Shown here in pieces: positions 16,852 through 24,487 of a DNA stretch of 64,000 nt. Where the stretch lies: NCBI RefSeq assembly GCF_011927835.1, contig NZ_JAATJH010000005.1:124001-188000 (forward strand). Direction: 5' to 3'. Under the pieces are notes generated by a model that was given only the letters and a program-made list of their open reading frames with translations, was not told where the DNA came from and did no database searches. The position numbers were made by a program, and so were the translations under genes. This DNA is from Neolewinella antarctica (GTDB lineage: Bacteria > Bacteroidota > Bacteroidia > Chitinophagales > Saprospiraceae). Position 1 is the stretch's first letter. Every line of letters begins with the position of its first letter.

Positions 16852-17793
16852 TTATCCTCCTTGTGCCAAAATGGCTTTCCATAATTTAGCTCCCCCTGTG
16901 TGACCGGTTTGAGTATGAATAGTCCTGTTGACTAGCTGCATCCGGCCAAATTGTTGATGATGATGCCATGTCCATCCCTTTGGTGTTTTTACCAGACCAG
17001 CAGCGGCGTTAGCAGCCGCCTCATCTGCTAAGCGTCTACCAGTAGGGCCAATAATCACATCATTGGTGACGCTTGGGTGTAGATGGCCTTTAAAATTAGG
17101 ATATCCATGGATATCATACGGAACATTTGTCTTTAGATGGTTTTTACCAGCCAAATGAGGATTTCTCGTACTTCTAGCAGAAGTCGTAACTTCAATTGGG
17201 GTATCTAGTGTTACTTCTCCGCTCCTATTACTAGCTATTTGGTCTTCTACATTAAAGTCATCTAGCACCGCACTAGCTGTAGGGACTTTAGGCGTGAGCC
17301 AATGAGTGAAGGCTCCAGTTACTCCCCCGAATATTCCACCTGTTATACCCCCAATCACAGCGCCTTGAAAAGCTTGGCTAACACCATTAAATACTCGGTC
17401 ACTTAAGGAGCCAGTCCCAAAATATGTACCGTTTCCAAAGCCTTGTAATGCACCACCAACTGCTCCGCCAACGGCCCCGGCGGCGGCATAGGAAGTGACT
17501 GTAGCCCCTAGTGTTACTCCAACACTGGCAACTGGTGCGGCGTAAACACCTGCAACGCCTGCCGCGGCTCCAATACCGAAGGCTGCTAGACCATCGCCGA
17601 AGTTATTAATGTTATCCCGGTTTTGCCATAGATTAAAGCCACCACCTACTACACCCGCAACAACGGGAATGAACCAAACTAAATCCCCCGCCGGATCGGT
17701 ATAAACCATTGGCGAGTTATACATTGAGTTGTACGGAGTTGCACTCATATCATGCTCCGCCTTAGGATCCACCGACTTCAACCACTGCGCCAC
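16852..17793 (-). CDS. Orphan Rhs C-terminal tip with WHH nuclease toxin (5'-truncated)
   Basis: A 313-residue fragment. From residue 8 it matches the end of an Rhs core (SVDPKAEHDMSATPYNSMY, then NSPMVYTDPAGD), the same junction as in the complete Rhs protein at 24488-31048. Glycine/alanine-rich hydrophobic segments follow (about 40-140), then a toxin domain ending GWTWHHHQQFGRMQLV and HTQTGHTGG. This is the WHH branch of the HNH/Endo VII nucleases, predicted to cut DNA. The frame starts at a GTG with a stop upstream. Just before it a different frame reads FLDLPGRWRS, another piece of Rhs core, so the gene has lost its 5' part. Expression is uncertain without a delivery domain. Confidence 0.8.
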   Translation of the reverse strand: MAQWLKSVDPKAEHDMSATPYNSMYNSPMVYTDPAGDLVWFIPVVAGVVGGGFNLWQNRDNINNFGDGLAAFGIGAAAGVAGVYAAPVASVGVTLGATVTSYAAAGAVGGAVGGALQGFGNGTYFGTGSLSDRVFNGVSQAFQGAVIGGITGGIFGGVTGAFTHWLTPKVPTASAVLDDFNVEDQIASNRSGEVTLDTPIEVTTSARSTRNPHLAGKNHLKTNVPYDIHGYPNFKGHLHPSVTNDVIIGPTGRRLADEAAANAAAGLVKTPKGWTWHHHQQFGRMQLVNRTIHTQTGHTGGAKLWKAILAQGG

Positions 17794-17950
17794 CTTCCAG
17801 GCAAGTCAAGAAAAGGTCCGATGCCCGTTGGCACCAGCCAAAAGATACGACACTTTCAGTTTTTGTTTCAGCTGAAGAAAAAATTGGTTCGGTATCGGTC
17901 CATCATAACGACGCCGCCGGCCTCGCGGTGGCATCGTTGTGGCCTGGGCT

Positions 17951-18339
17951 GGATGATCGCTTTAGCCTGGCGCAGCCGGATAAGGTGATCATCCGGACCG
18001 GGCTTCGCGGGGTCTGGGGCGGCGACTTAGCCCCAGTGTTAGACGGGCCGTAACACAAGCTGCCACGTCCGTCGTTTCCGGCTTGGTCCGTCGGTCATCA
18101 TTTTGGTCCGATGTTCGAGGTTCGGTTCCGGGCGGTGGAGCTTCGCGGAACCGGACGGCGGATAATGGGATGAATGGCCACTTTCGGGGTGGGAGCGCTG
18201 CGGCCAAGGGCCAGCTACCCGCAGTGGCCTGGCCTTAGCCGGACATTGTCGGGTAGCGATTCTTGGCCGCAGCGCGTGGGCGGGTTTCTTTCTCCGGTAC
18301 CACAGCAAAGCCCCGGCTTGGAGAGTCCAGCGCCGGGGC
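17951..18339. repeat. Array of six inverted repeats at the edge of the mobile element
   Basis: The hairpins in order are 17951-17994 (GGATGATCGC with GTGATCATCC), 18014-18036 (CTGGGGC with GCCCCAG), 18036-18056 (GTGTTA with TAACAC), 18123-18153 (CGGTTCCG with CGGAACCG), 18195-18275 (perfect 14-bp GCGCTGCGGCCAAG arms enclosing a second perfect pair GCTACCCG/CGGGTAGC), and 18310-18339 (GCCCCGGC with GCCGGGGC). No protein is recognised here. The last hairpin could terminate the toxin transcript. The large nested hairpin resembles a folded recombination or replication site. Confidence 0.6.
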
Positions 18340-18365
18340 GGTTCAGTTGTCAGTTTATTCAGTTC

Positions 18366-18692
18366 TTATAGATCGTTGCTGATCCGGTCGGGGTCCTCTG
18401 CGTCGTGGCTGATGTTGAGGATACGGACGGTGTCGGCCGTCGTTTCGATCCGGAAGATCAGTTTGTAAGAGTAACTTTTGGCGTAGCGGACTTCAAAAGG
18501 TACGTCCTCTGTATCGGGCAGTATTGGTTTGCTTGCCGGGAGTTGCTTTAGTTTGTCGGCCGCGTCGAGTATGTTGTTTCTCACTTTGCGCGCTACGGCT
18601 TTAGAAGCAACTTCTTCGAGGTAGTCAGTAATCTGATTCAGCCGCCGCCGTGCTTTGGGGCTGAAGACTACTTTAAAGACTTTTCCTACCAT
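18366..18692 (-). CDS. ParE/RelE superfamily toxin
   Basis: A 108-residue protein with the family's FSPKARRRLNQITDYLEE helix near the N-terminus, the central EVRYAKSYSYKLIFRI strands and the terminal RILNISHDAEDP. ParE members poison gyrase and RelE members cut mRNA at the ribosome; the sequence favours the ParE/plasmid-stabilisation branch but does not settle it. Its start overlaps the antitoxin end by 7 bases. It is the last gene of the mobile-element operon and probably stabilises the element. Confidence 0.85.
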   Translation of the reverse strand: MVGKVFKVVFSPKARRRLNQITDYLEEVASKAVARKVRNNILDAADKLKQLPASKPILPDTEDVPFEVRYAKSYSYKLIFRIETTADTVRILNISHDAEDPDRISNDL

Positions 18693-18973
18693 GATGCGGC
18701 TTCCTCTTGCAGGGCTTCCAACGTAACGAACTCGCCACGGTCACACGCCGCGTCGGCCTCCATTAGTTCCTGGTTGCGCTCGGTCACGGTTTGCTTTTTT
18801 GCCCACGGTGGAGCTGGTAAAGCATTGATTTCCGCGTCGGTTAACTCCTGGTCCTCTTGCTCCGTGTATTCGGTTTTCACCGCATCGAGTACGGAACTGA
18901 TGACGCGCAGCAGCTTTTCGTCTGCTTGCTCGATCTGCTGAAGTAGGCCGGTACGGAGTTCGGTAGTACTCAT
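18686..18973 (-). CDS. Antitoxin partner of the ParE/RelE toxin
   Basis: A 95-residue acidic protein (MSTTELRTGLLQQIEQADEK start) with a helical N-terminus and a charged C-terminal tail (EFVTLEALQEEAASW), as in antitoxins of Bacteroidota ParE/RelE pairs. The ATG at 18973 is preferred over an extension from 19009, which would add an unrelated leader. It lies directly upstream of, and overlaps, the toxin gene. A DNA-binding motif is not obvious. Confidence 0.72.
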   Translation of the reverse strand: MSTTELRTGLLQQIEQADEKLLRVISSVLDAVKTEYTEQEDQELTDAEINALPAPPWAKKQTVTERNQELMEADAACDRGEFVTLEALQEEAASW

Positions 18974-19051
18974 GATTAAGAAGTTGGGAGGTTGATAAAG
19001 TCGTTGCATAAAGATAACGGTTTGATGATTCTGTTTGGTTTGATTTACTTT

Positions 19052-19948
19052 TTATTGTAGCGGGTGGTGCCGCTCGATGCCCGCCCGCAGTTGTTCCAGT
19101 TCGTTTTGCCGGTAAGCTTCCGTGCTGCTGATCTGCCGGTGACCGGCAAAGACCTGCACGGCCCGTAAGTCGTGACCTTCTTTCAGCTTCTGAGCGATCA
19201 CGCTTTGCCGGATGCGCAGCGGCAAGTATCGTTTGGCTTCTCCGCCGGGGTTGACGATTCGCTTAATGGCCTGACTTTTCAGCGGCTGACCAAAGCGGGA
19301 GACCAACAACGTTCCAGGGTCCGCGTACCTAGTCAGTAGTAGCGGTCGATCCTTCGTCAGGTAGCCATGTAGCTGCATGATTTGGCTGGCTACCAACGGC
19401 AGCGTCCGCCCCAGATTACTGACGCTCTCCGCCACGTGGACCCGCCCCGCCGCCAGTTCGATATCTACCACCCGCAAAGCCACCGCTTCGCTGACCGTCA
19501 ACGCCTGGTAGACCAGTAGCCCCATGATCATCCGATTACGCTCCGTCAGCCCCGCCATTTTACTCGTTCCCCTCGTCAGCACTTCGTCCAGTTCCTCGCC
19601 CGTGTGTAACTCATCCAGCCGGATGCGCCGGTCCACCGCATCGCGCAGCCGTAAACGTCGGCACGGATGGTCCGCCCGCCGCCCCGCCGCGATCAGGTAG
19701 TGGTAGTAGATCTTCATGCCGAACACCAGGTTTTTGAGTGTCCGCGGTCGAAGTCCTTTCGTGCGTAGTTCGTTCACGTAGTTCAGTACTTCACCGTAAC
19801 CAGCTGCCAACGCTGCCGCTTCTCCCCCCGACCAGTTCAGATAACGCCCGATCGCGTAACGGTAGCCCGTTACGCTGGCAGCGCTGTATTTGCTTTGCAG
19901 CCATTGCTCTAAACCAACTTTCTCCGCACCTGCGTCCGCGCCCATCAT
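19052..19948 (-). CDS. Tyrosine recombinase-like protein lacking key catalytic residues
   Basis: A 298-residue protein with a SAM-like N-terminal core-binding region (VTGYRYAIGRYLNWSGGE) and the fold of a phage/Xer integrase. The catalytic domain is degenerate: the box I arginine (normally in G-L-R-x-x-E) is Thr151 in QALTVSEA, and the box II H-x-L-R is LRIR, keeping only Arg247. His270 (AGHR) and the nucleophile-position Tyr279 (STEAYRQ) remain. It overlaps the upstream recombinase by 4 bases (ATGA). A structural or regulatory partner of the intact recombinase is the simplest reading. The first codons (MMGADAGAE) are encoded by a copy of the GCACCTGCGTCCGCGCCC word. Confidence 0.8.
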   Translation of the reverse strand: MMGADAGAEKVGLEQWLQSKYSAASVTGYRYAIGRYLNWSGGEAAALAAGYGEVLNYVNELRTKGLRPRTLKNLVFGMKIYYHYLIAAGRRADHPCRRLRLRDAVDRRIRLDELHTGEELDEVLTRGTSKMAGLTERNRMIMGLLVYQALTVSEAVALRVVDIELAAGRVHVAESVSNLGRTLPLVASQIMQLHGYLTKDRPLLLTRYADPGTLLVSRFGQPLKSQAIKRIVNPGGEAKRYLPLRIRQSVIAQKLKEGHDLRAVQVFAGHRQISSTEAYRQNELEQLRAGIERHHPLQ

Positions 19949-20886
19949 ACCCCCACGATTTTATCGATCAACTCCCCATCCACCTGCACGTACCGCTGCG
20001 TCGTAGCCAGTAACGAGTGACCCAAAAAAGTCCGTACTTCCTCCACGGCCATGCCTTCGGTGAGCAGGTGGCTGGCGATGGTGTGACGCAGTACGTGAAC
20101 CGTCACCGACTTATCCACACCCGCCCGTTCAGCCAGCCGCGTCAGCCATTTTTGGATCGTGTGCCGCCGTAGCCGCCCACCCCGACCGTGCCGGATAAAT
20201 GCCGGTTCCGTTCCACTTCTTCGCCGCGTGTATACCAGCAAGTCCCGCCGCACGCCCGCGCTCAGCGGGATCACCCGCCGCTTGTCGTATTTCCCCCGCT
20301 CCACCACCAGCAACTTATCCACCAGCCTCACCTCCGCCACGTTCAGCCGCTCGATCTCCCCGACCCGCAGACCGCAACCGTAGGCCAAAGCCAGCAACGC
20401 CCGTTCTTCCAGCCGATCACAAGCCCTGTACAAAGCCGTCACTTCCGCCCGCGTCAGGATGCTACGTTTCGGTCCTCGCTTCGGCCGGTTCATCGTAAAG
20501 CCCGCGAACGGATCGACGGCCACCAACCCACTTTGTAACAGGTAATCAAAGAGCAACTGCACCACCCGTAAGACCCGGTAAACGGTAAACTCACTCACCG
20601 GTCCGCCGTCGCTTAAACTGGGCGTTGCGCGCACGTATTCCCGATAAGCTTCCAGGTCCGCCGCCGTCACCGCTTCCACCCACCCCGGTCCGTGCCGTTC
20701 GCACCATTCCAAAAAGCGACGGATGCGCCACCGATCGGTCCGCACACTCGCCGTCGCGTAACCCAGCGCGGTAGCCGCCGTGGCCCAACCCGCCAGGTAA
20801 GCCCGGTGCTCGGCCCGCTCGACTAGATTCAGATGCGTACGCGAAGTCGCCATGTTTATTCTTTTCGCCGGAACGCCGAACGCCAC
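19945..20886 (-). CDS. Tyrosine-type site-specific recombinase/integrase
   Basis: A protein of up to 313 residues with the full catalytic set: Arg174 (GCGLRVGEI), Lys199 or Lys202, His264 and Arg267 (HVLRHTIASHL), His290 (LGHS) and Tyr299 (TTQRYVQV). The N-terminal SAM-like domain runs about 20-125. It resembles XerC/D-like integrases of mobile elements. The start is GTG 20886 or ATG 20853; the latter opens at MATSRTHLNLVE. It is the third gene of the operon and overlaps the degenerate recombinase downstream, so both are made together. Confidence 0.88.
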   Translation of the reverse strand: MAFGVPAKRINMATSRTHLNLVERAEHRAYLAGWATAATALGYATASVRTDRWRIRRFLEWCERHGPGWVEAVTAADLEAYREYVRATPSLSDGGPVSEFTVYRVLRVVQLLFDYLLQSGLVAVDPFAGFTMNRPKRGPKRSILTRAEVTALYRACDRLEERALLALAYGCGLRVGEIERLNVAEVRLVDKLLVVERGKYDKRRVIPLSAGVRRDLLVYTRRRSGTEPAFIRHGRGGRLRRHTIQKWLTRLAERAGVDKSVTVHVLRHTIASHLLTEGMAVEEVRTFLGHSLLATTQRYVQVDGELIDKIVGV

Positions 20887-20913
20887 CGGGATTTTGATAG
20901 GTTTTGTGAGCGT

Positions 20914-22453
20914 TTACTGGTCCTCTGGCGTTCGGCCTGGCGTTCCACTGCGTTCGCCTTTCTGCTCTAGTTTGGCTAGTTGAGCGTTCAACTCCGCCTT
21001 CAGGCGCGCCCGTAGCGCGGTCGAGTCATCCCAGTACGCCATTTTGTAGGTCAGACCCCGGTTGGCGTAGCCGCCCACCTGTTTGAGGTATTCAAGTTCC
21101 AGTAACTGCGTCAGGTAGGTGTGTTGCTGGGTCTTCGATATCCGCAGGGCTTGCCGCACTTCCCGCCGGGTGAACTCGTATTCCCGCCCCCGTTCCAGTA
21201 TGTACTTTTTAAGGTTCTCAAAGAAGAACCTGAGCGCGCCGTCCAGCTCGTCCACCTTCAAAACAATGGCATCAAACAACAGCTCGCAAGCCGCTTTCAG
21301 GTCGCTTACCTCGGTGATTAGCCGCCCTTTCCCGTCCGTCTTCCGCTGGTGCTGGTGCAGCAGCACGATTTGCCGCACGAAGCTTTGGTACAGCGCGTTG
21401 AGCCGCCGCAGCTTGCTGGCCTCGGCCGGCAGGGCAACCGACATGGCATAAGGATTCACCACCACTTTAGACCGGTCCAGCAACCGCGCCCAACTCCGCA
21501 AAAAGTCCCGCAACGACCGTTCTTCCTCCACATCCACCAGCCCCGCCGCCCGCCGGTTCTGGTAGTCCACCACCGCCCGTGTTTGCTCCTTGCTCTCGTC
21601 GACGGCCACCACCAGCGACCGGCTCAGGTTGTCCTCGTAGACCTCCCCCTGCGTTGTCGCCGCCAGACTGGCCACCGGCCCTTCCACCGTCCGCACTTTG
21701 GCGAAGATCTCACCCACCTGGTCCTTGATCGACGTCGACGACGTCAGCCGCACCCGGCTCTGCAACTCGCGGAAGGCATACAGCGCATCCTCGCGCAGCC
21801 CGTCCAGGTCTTCCAGCACGATCAGCTTATGTTTTAGGTCCTCGCGCCCGTAATTGTAAAAACTCGAGTCCGTCACCCGCGTCAGCGTGATCACGTCATC
21901 GGGCGGCAGCAGTTCGGATATCTTCGTGACCAAGTGCGTTTTGCCGCTACCGCTCGTACCCTGTACTAGCGCGTGTAACGGCGCGTCCGTGCCGTGACTC
22001 AAGGCGACCAGGTAGAGTAGCAACCGGCTTTGTTCTTCACCGACGATCCCGGCTGCGCCCAGGTGCTCGCCCAGCTGATCGAGTAGGTCCGGCCGTTGCA
22101 AAAAAGTCAGTACCGCCGTCCGTTCTCCCGGCAGCATATTCGGGCGCGGACGCAGGTGCGAGGTTTTGGACGAGGAAGCAGGGATTTCTCGGTGCGCCTC
22201 CAACAGATCAGTTAGCTGGCGTAGGTCATCAAGTACCTGGTCTTTGCGTAAGGCCAGTACCGTGGCCGTCCGTTCGGCCAGGCTCACCGTTTGCTTGTAT
22301 TCGTACAGATCGACTTTGACCCGGTATTCCTTGCCCGGTGCTCTGGATTTGTAGACTCAATTTCAAGCTCTCCGCCCCGCCCTGGATACCGCCCCGCACC
22401 CGGTAACGCGCCGCCGCGCCGAGGTATTCCAAGTAGTGCGACTTGGCGAGCAA
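20914..22453 (-). pseudogene. Mobile-element P-loop ATPase with probable N-terminal frameshift
   Basis: The main frame (22287 to 20914, 457 residues) has Walker A GTSGSGKT (110-117), Walker B KLIVLEDLDG (about 153-162), a region RVRLTSSTSIKDQVGE and a C-terminal winged-helix-like part (EFTRREVRQALRISKTQQHT). It looks like a replication helicase or initiator ATPase working with the upstream primase. Coding sequence clearly continues upstream of the GTG at 22287 (APGKEYRVKVDLYEYKQT) to a stop at about 22360. An adjacent frame from TTG 22453 reads AKSHYLEYLGAAARYRVRGG. Removing one base near 22357 joins them, so a one-base insertion or sequencing error is likely. An internal copy of the GCACCTGCGTCCGCG word (22142-22160) encodes HLRPRP. 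Confidence 0.65.
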
Positions 22454-22506
22454 CTAGCCCACGTTCTCTTCTTCGTTTACCTCCTTTGCCGCCTCGCTCG
22501 ACTGAC

Positions 22507-23493
22507 CTATATATATAAGGTCTCTTCTCCCACCGTTTGCCGCGCTTCGTATAACTCCTTCAACCACTCGCCATCTTCGTCCGCGTAACTCATCCACATT
22601 CCGTTGAGGTCTTCCCCTTCCGGCACTGCCAGCGTCGTTACTTTCAACCCCGGACGCAGGGCGCGTAACTCGGCCGCGATCGCCGCCGTAGCTTTCCGGC
22701 CAGCCGCGTCACCATCCAGGGCTAGGACCACCTCGGTTAGTTCCTTTAGCCCTTTGACTTCCAGCCGATGCGCCGCCGTCAGCCCGTTGGTGCCGTAGAG
22801 TGCCAGCACCGTTACCCCATCCAGGATATCCAACACACTGGCCGCATCGATCACGCTTTCCGTCAATAGCAGTGTATCGGTGGTATCGTCCGGATGCTCC
22901 GGGTACAGCCCCGCCCGGTCCGGCGTGTAGTAATGTCCGCTTCCCTTGACCGCCCGGCCGTACAGCCCTACTACCTTGCAGCCCTCGTTGACCAGCGGGA
23001 AGATGATGCAGCCCCGTCCCCACCGTTCCTTCGCTTTCCGGCTCCGGTATCCGATTTGCATTTCCTCCGGGTTCAGACCGCGCAGCGTGCAGTACTCCCG
23101 ACCGCTCGGCGTGCGCTGCATACCGGCAAAACTCTCTTCATAGATCGCGGTCAGGTCCAGTTCCGAGGCGGCCGGTTTTGGTGTACTCACCGGCTCGGTA
23201 GTCAGCGACCTACCACACAACTCCTTTGCCTTCAGGATCGCCGCCCGCTTCGTCCCTTTCTCCTTCGCCATGATGAAGTCGATCACGTCTACGCTTTGCA
23301 CCGCGCAGCTACCGGCAAAGCAGTAGGCCGTATTCGTGTCGTGGTACACCTTCATGCTGGCCGACTCATCGGCGTGGAAGGGGCACCGCATCGCGCCGGT
23401 TGGCCCGGCTTCCAGACCGTAGTGGGACAGGACGGCGGCGATGGGTAGGGCGGCTTTGATCTGGGGAATGGTCATCAACGGTACTTTTTTCAC
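22507..23493 (-). CDS. DnaG-like primase with CHC2 zinc finger and Toprim domain
   Basis: A 328-residue protein. An N-terminal CHC2 zinc ribbon has ligands Cys37, His40, Cys58 and Cys63 (RCPFH then YCFAGSC). A Toprim domain follows with the conserved Glu in LLLTESVIDA and the DxD-like motif ALDGDAAG (about residue 260). It lacks the C-terminal helicase-binding domain of chromosomal DnaG (about 600 residues), as is usual for primases of satellites, plasmids and integrative elements. It is the first gene of the operon, reading divergently from the XRE gene, with an operator-like palindrome upstream. Confidence 0.82.
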   Translation of the reverse strand: MKKVPLMTIPQIKAALPIAAVLSHYGLEAGPTGAMRCPFHADESASMKVYHDTNTAYCFAGSCAVQSVDVIDFIMAKEKGTKRAAILKAKELCGRSLTTEPVSTPKPAASELDLTAIYEESFAGMQRTPSGREYCTLRGLNPEEMQIGYRSRKAKERWGRGCIIFPLVNEGCKVVGLYGRAVKGSGHYYTPDRAGLYPEHPDDTTDTLLLTESVIDAASVLDILDGVTVLALYGTNGLTAAHRLEVKGLKELTEVVLALDGDAAGRKATAAIAAELRALRPGLKVTTLAVPEGEDLNGMWMSYADEDGEWLKELYEARQTVGEETLYI

Positions 23494-23519
23494 TTTTCTT
23501 CCTCACTTGAAGAAAAAGC

Positions 23520-23545
23520 CATTTGTCACTTATCAATGACAAATG
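23520..23545. promoter_or_regulatory. Palindromic operator between primase operon and XRE gene
   Basis: Perfect 9-bp arms CATTTGTCA (23520-23528) and TGACAAATG (23537-23545) are separated by 8 bases. The site lies 27 bp upstream of the primase ATG on one side and about 110 bp from the XRE start on the other. This is the expected place for the XRE protein to repress the replication/integration operon. Confidence 0.6.
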
Positions 23546-23605
23546 TACACTATGCCGCATACCCATACAAAACTTATCGAAGTTGTTTTTAACTCATCAC
23601 GCACT

Positions 23606-23613
23606 TACTTTTG
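23606..23613 (+). promoter_or_regulatory. -7 box of the XRE gene
   Basis: TACTTTTG fits TAnnTTTG, with a TTG-containing sequence about 20 bp upstream. It is 42 bp before the XRE ATG. Confidence 0.35.
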
Positions 23614-23654
23614 CACATATCGCAACATTTACTAGACTTTAAGCACCTTTCCGT

Positions 23655-23987
23655 ATGAAGTTCGCCGATAAAATGACCCAGGCTAGAAAAGATAAAGGCT
23701 TATCCCGCTCCGAGTTGGGCGAGAAGTTGGGGACCTCCAGCGCGGTAGTCGGCCGCTACGAACGCGCCGAGATGGCCCCCTCGATCGAGGTGGCCGCCAA
23801 GATCGCGCGGGAACTGGACGTGAGTTTGGACTACCTGGCGGGTAACTCGCCGCTGGCCGTCAAGGACACGAAGATGATTTCCAGACTGGAAGGGATTGCC
23901 GCCATGCCGGAGCAGGCGCGTGATCAGGTGCTACACGTTATCGATGCGCTGATTTTTAAAGCGAAGTTCGATGGGCACCTGGCATAG
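23655..23987 (+). CDS. XRE-family transcriptional regulator
   Basis: A 110-residue protein with a Cro/CI-type helix-turn-helix at residues 6-62 (LSRSELGEKLGTSSAVVGRY contains both helices) and a short helical tail (MPEQARDQVLHVIDALIFKA) likely for dimerisation. It is divergent from the primase operon, the arrangement used by prophages, satellites and integrative elements to control lysogeny-like silencing. It lies 6 bp from the convergent lipoprotein gene. Confidence 0.85.
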   Translation: MKFADKMTQARKDKGLSRSELGEKLGTSSAVVGRYERAEMAPSIEVAAKIARELDVSLDYLAGNSPLAVKDTKMISRLEGIAAMPEQARDQVLHVIDALIFKAKFDGHLA

Positions 23988-23993
23988 CCTCAC

Positions 23994-24482
23994 TTATTTG
24001 ATAAACGCATTTGTGCTATCAGGCTTGGGACTGAACCGCCTGAACTTAAATTCATTCAACTGGTCATCGATCCAAGGGATTCTTATGATCGAGGGACTAA
24101 TAATTTCACCCTCAGATATTTCCGCAGGGTAAACACTTCCGGTCCCACTCAACCAATAATTCACCTTGATTATATCACCTTCGATTCGATATATACCCCA
24201 AAACCAACGCAGCTGAACCGAGTTAGCCCCTGAGTGCTTCGTCCTTATGTGATCATCTAAGTCCTCTAAGTCACTTACTCCCTCAATGGTGTTCGTGGTG
24301 TACACAACTCCATTTTCGTAAAAGAATAGAGCTATGTACCCATTTTCATATTTCGTGTAGAAATACCCATCCATTTTGATAGCTGGCTGCGAGTTATCAC
24401 CCCTGATTATGGTTAGTTTTTCTGCGCTCGTACAGTGAAGAAGAAGATAACAAACTGTAAAAAGAGCTGTTAGTCTTTTCAT
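23994..24482 (-). CDS. Hypothetical exported protein, candidate immunity partner of the Rhs toxin
   Basis: A 162-residue protein (MKRLTALFTVCYLLLHCTSA start) with a signal sequence; the cysteine after LLLH could be a lipoprotein site but the lipobox is imperfect. The rest is beta-rich (FYTKYENGYIALFFYENG) with no family I recognise. It begins 5 bases after the stop of the Rhs gene, on the same strand and in the immunity slot. An exported immunity protein would fit a toxin acting in the periplasm or envelope; this is inferred from position only. The start at 24482 is favoured over 24500 because it opens the signal peptide. Confidence 0.55.
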   Translation of the reverse strand: MKRLTALFTVCYLLLHCTSAEKLTIIRGDNSQPAIKMDGYFYTKYENGYIALFFYENGVVYTTNTIEGVSDLEDLDDHIRTKHSGANSVQLRWFWGIYRIEGDIIKVNYWLSGTGSVYPAEISEGEIISPSIIRIPWIDDQLNEFKFRRFSPKPDSTNAFIK

Positions 24483-24487
24483 ATCGT

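Noticed and set aside
18036-18056. GTTAGAC near an inverted pair as an integron attC core
   Set aside because: It matches GTTRRRY by sequence, but no matching RYYYAAC partner with attC spacing and no cassette array is seen.
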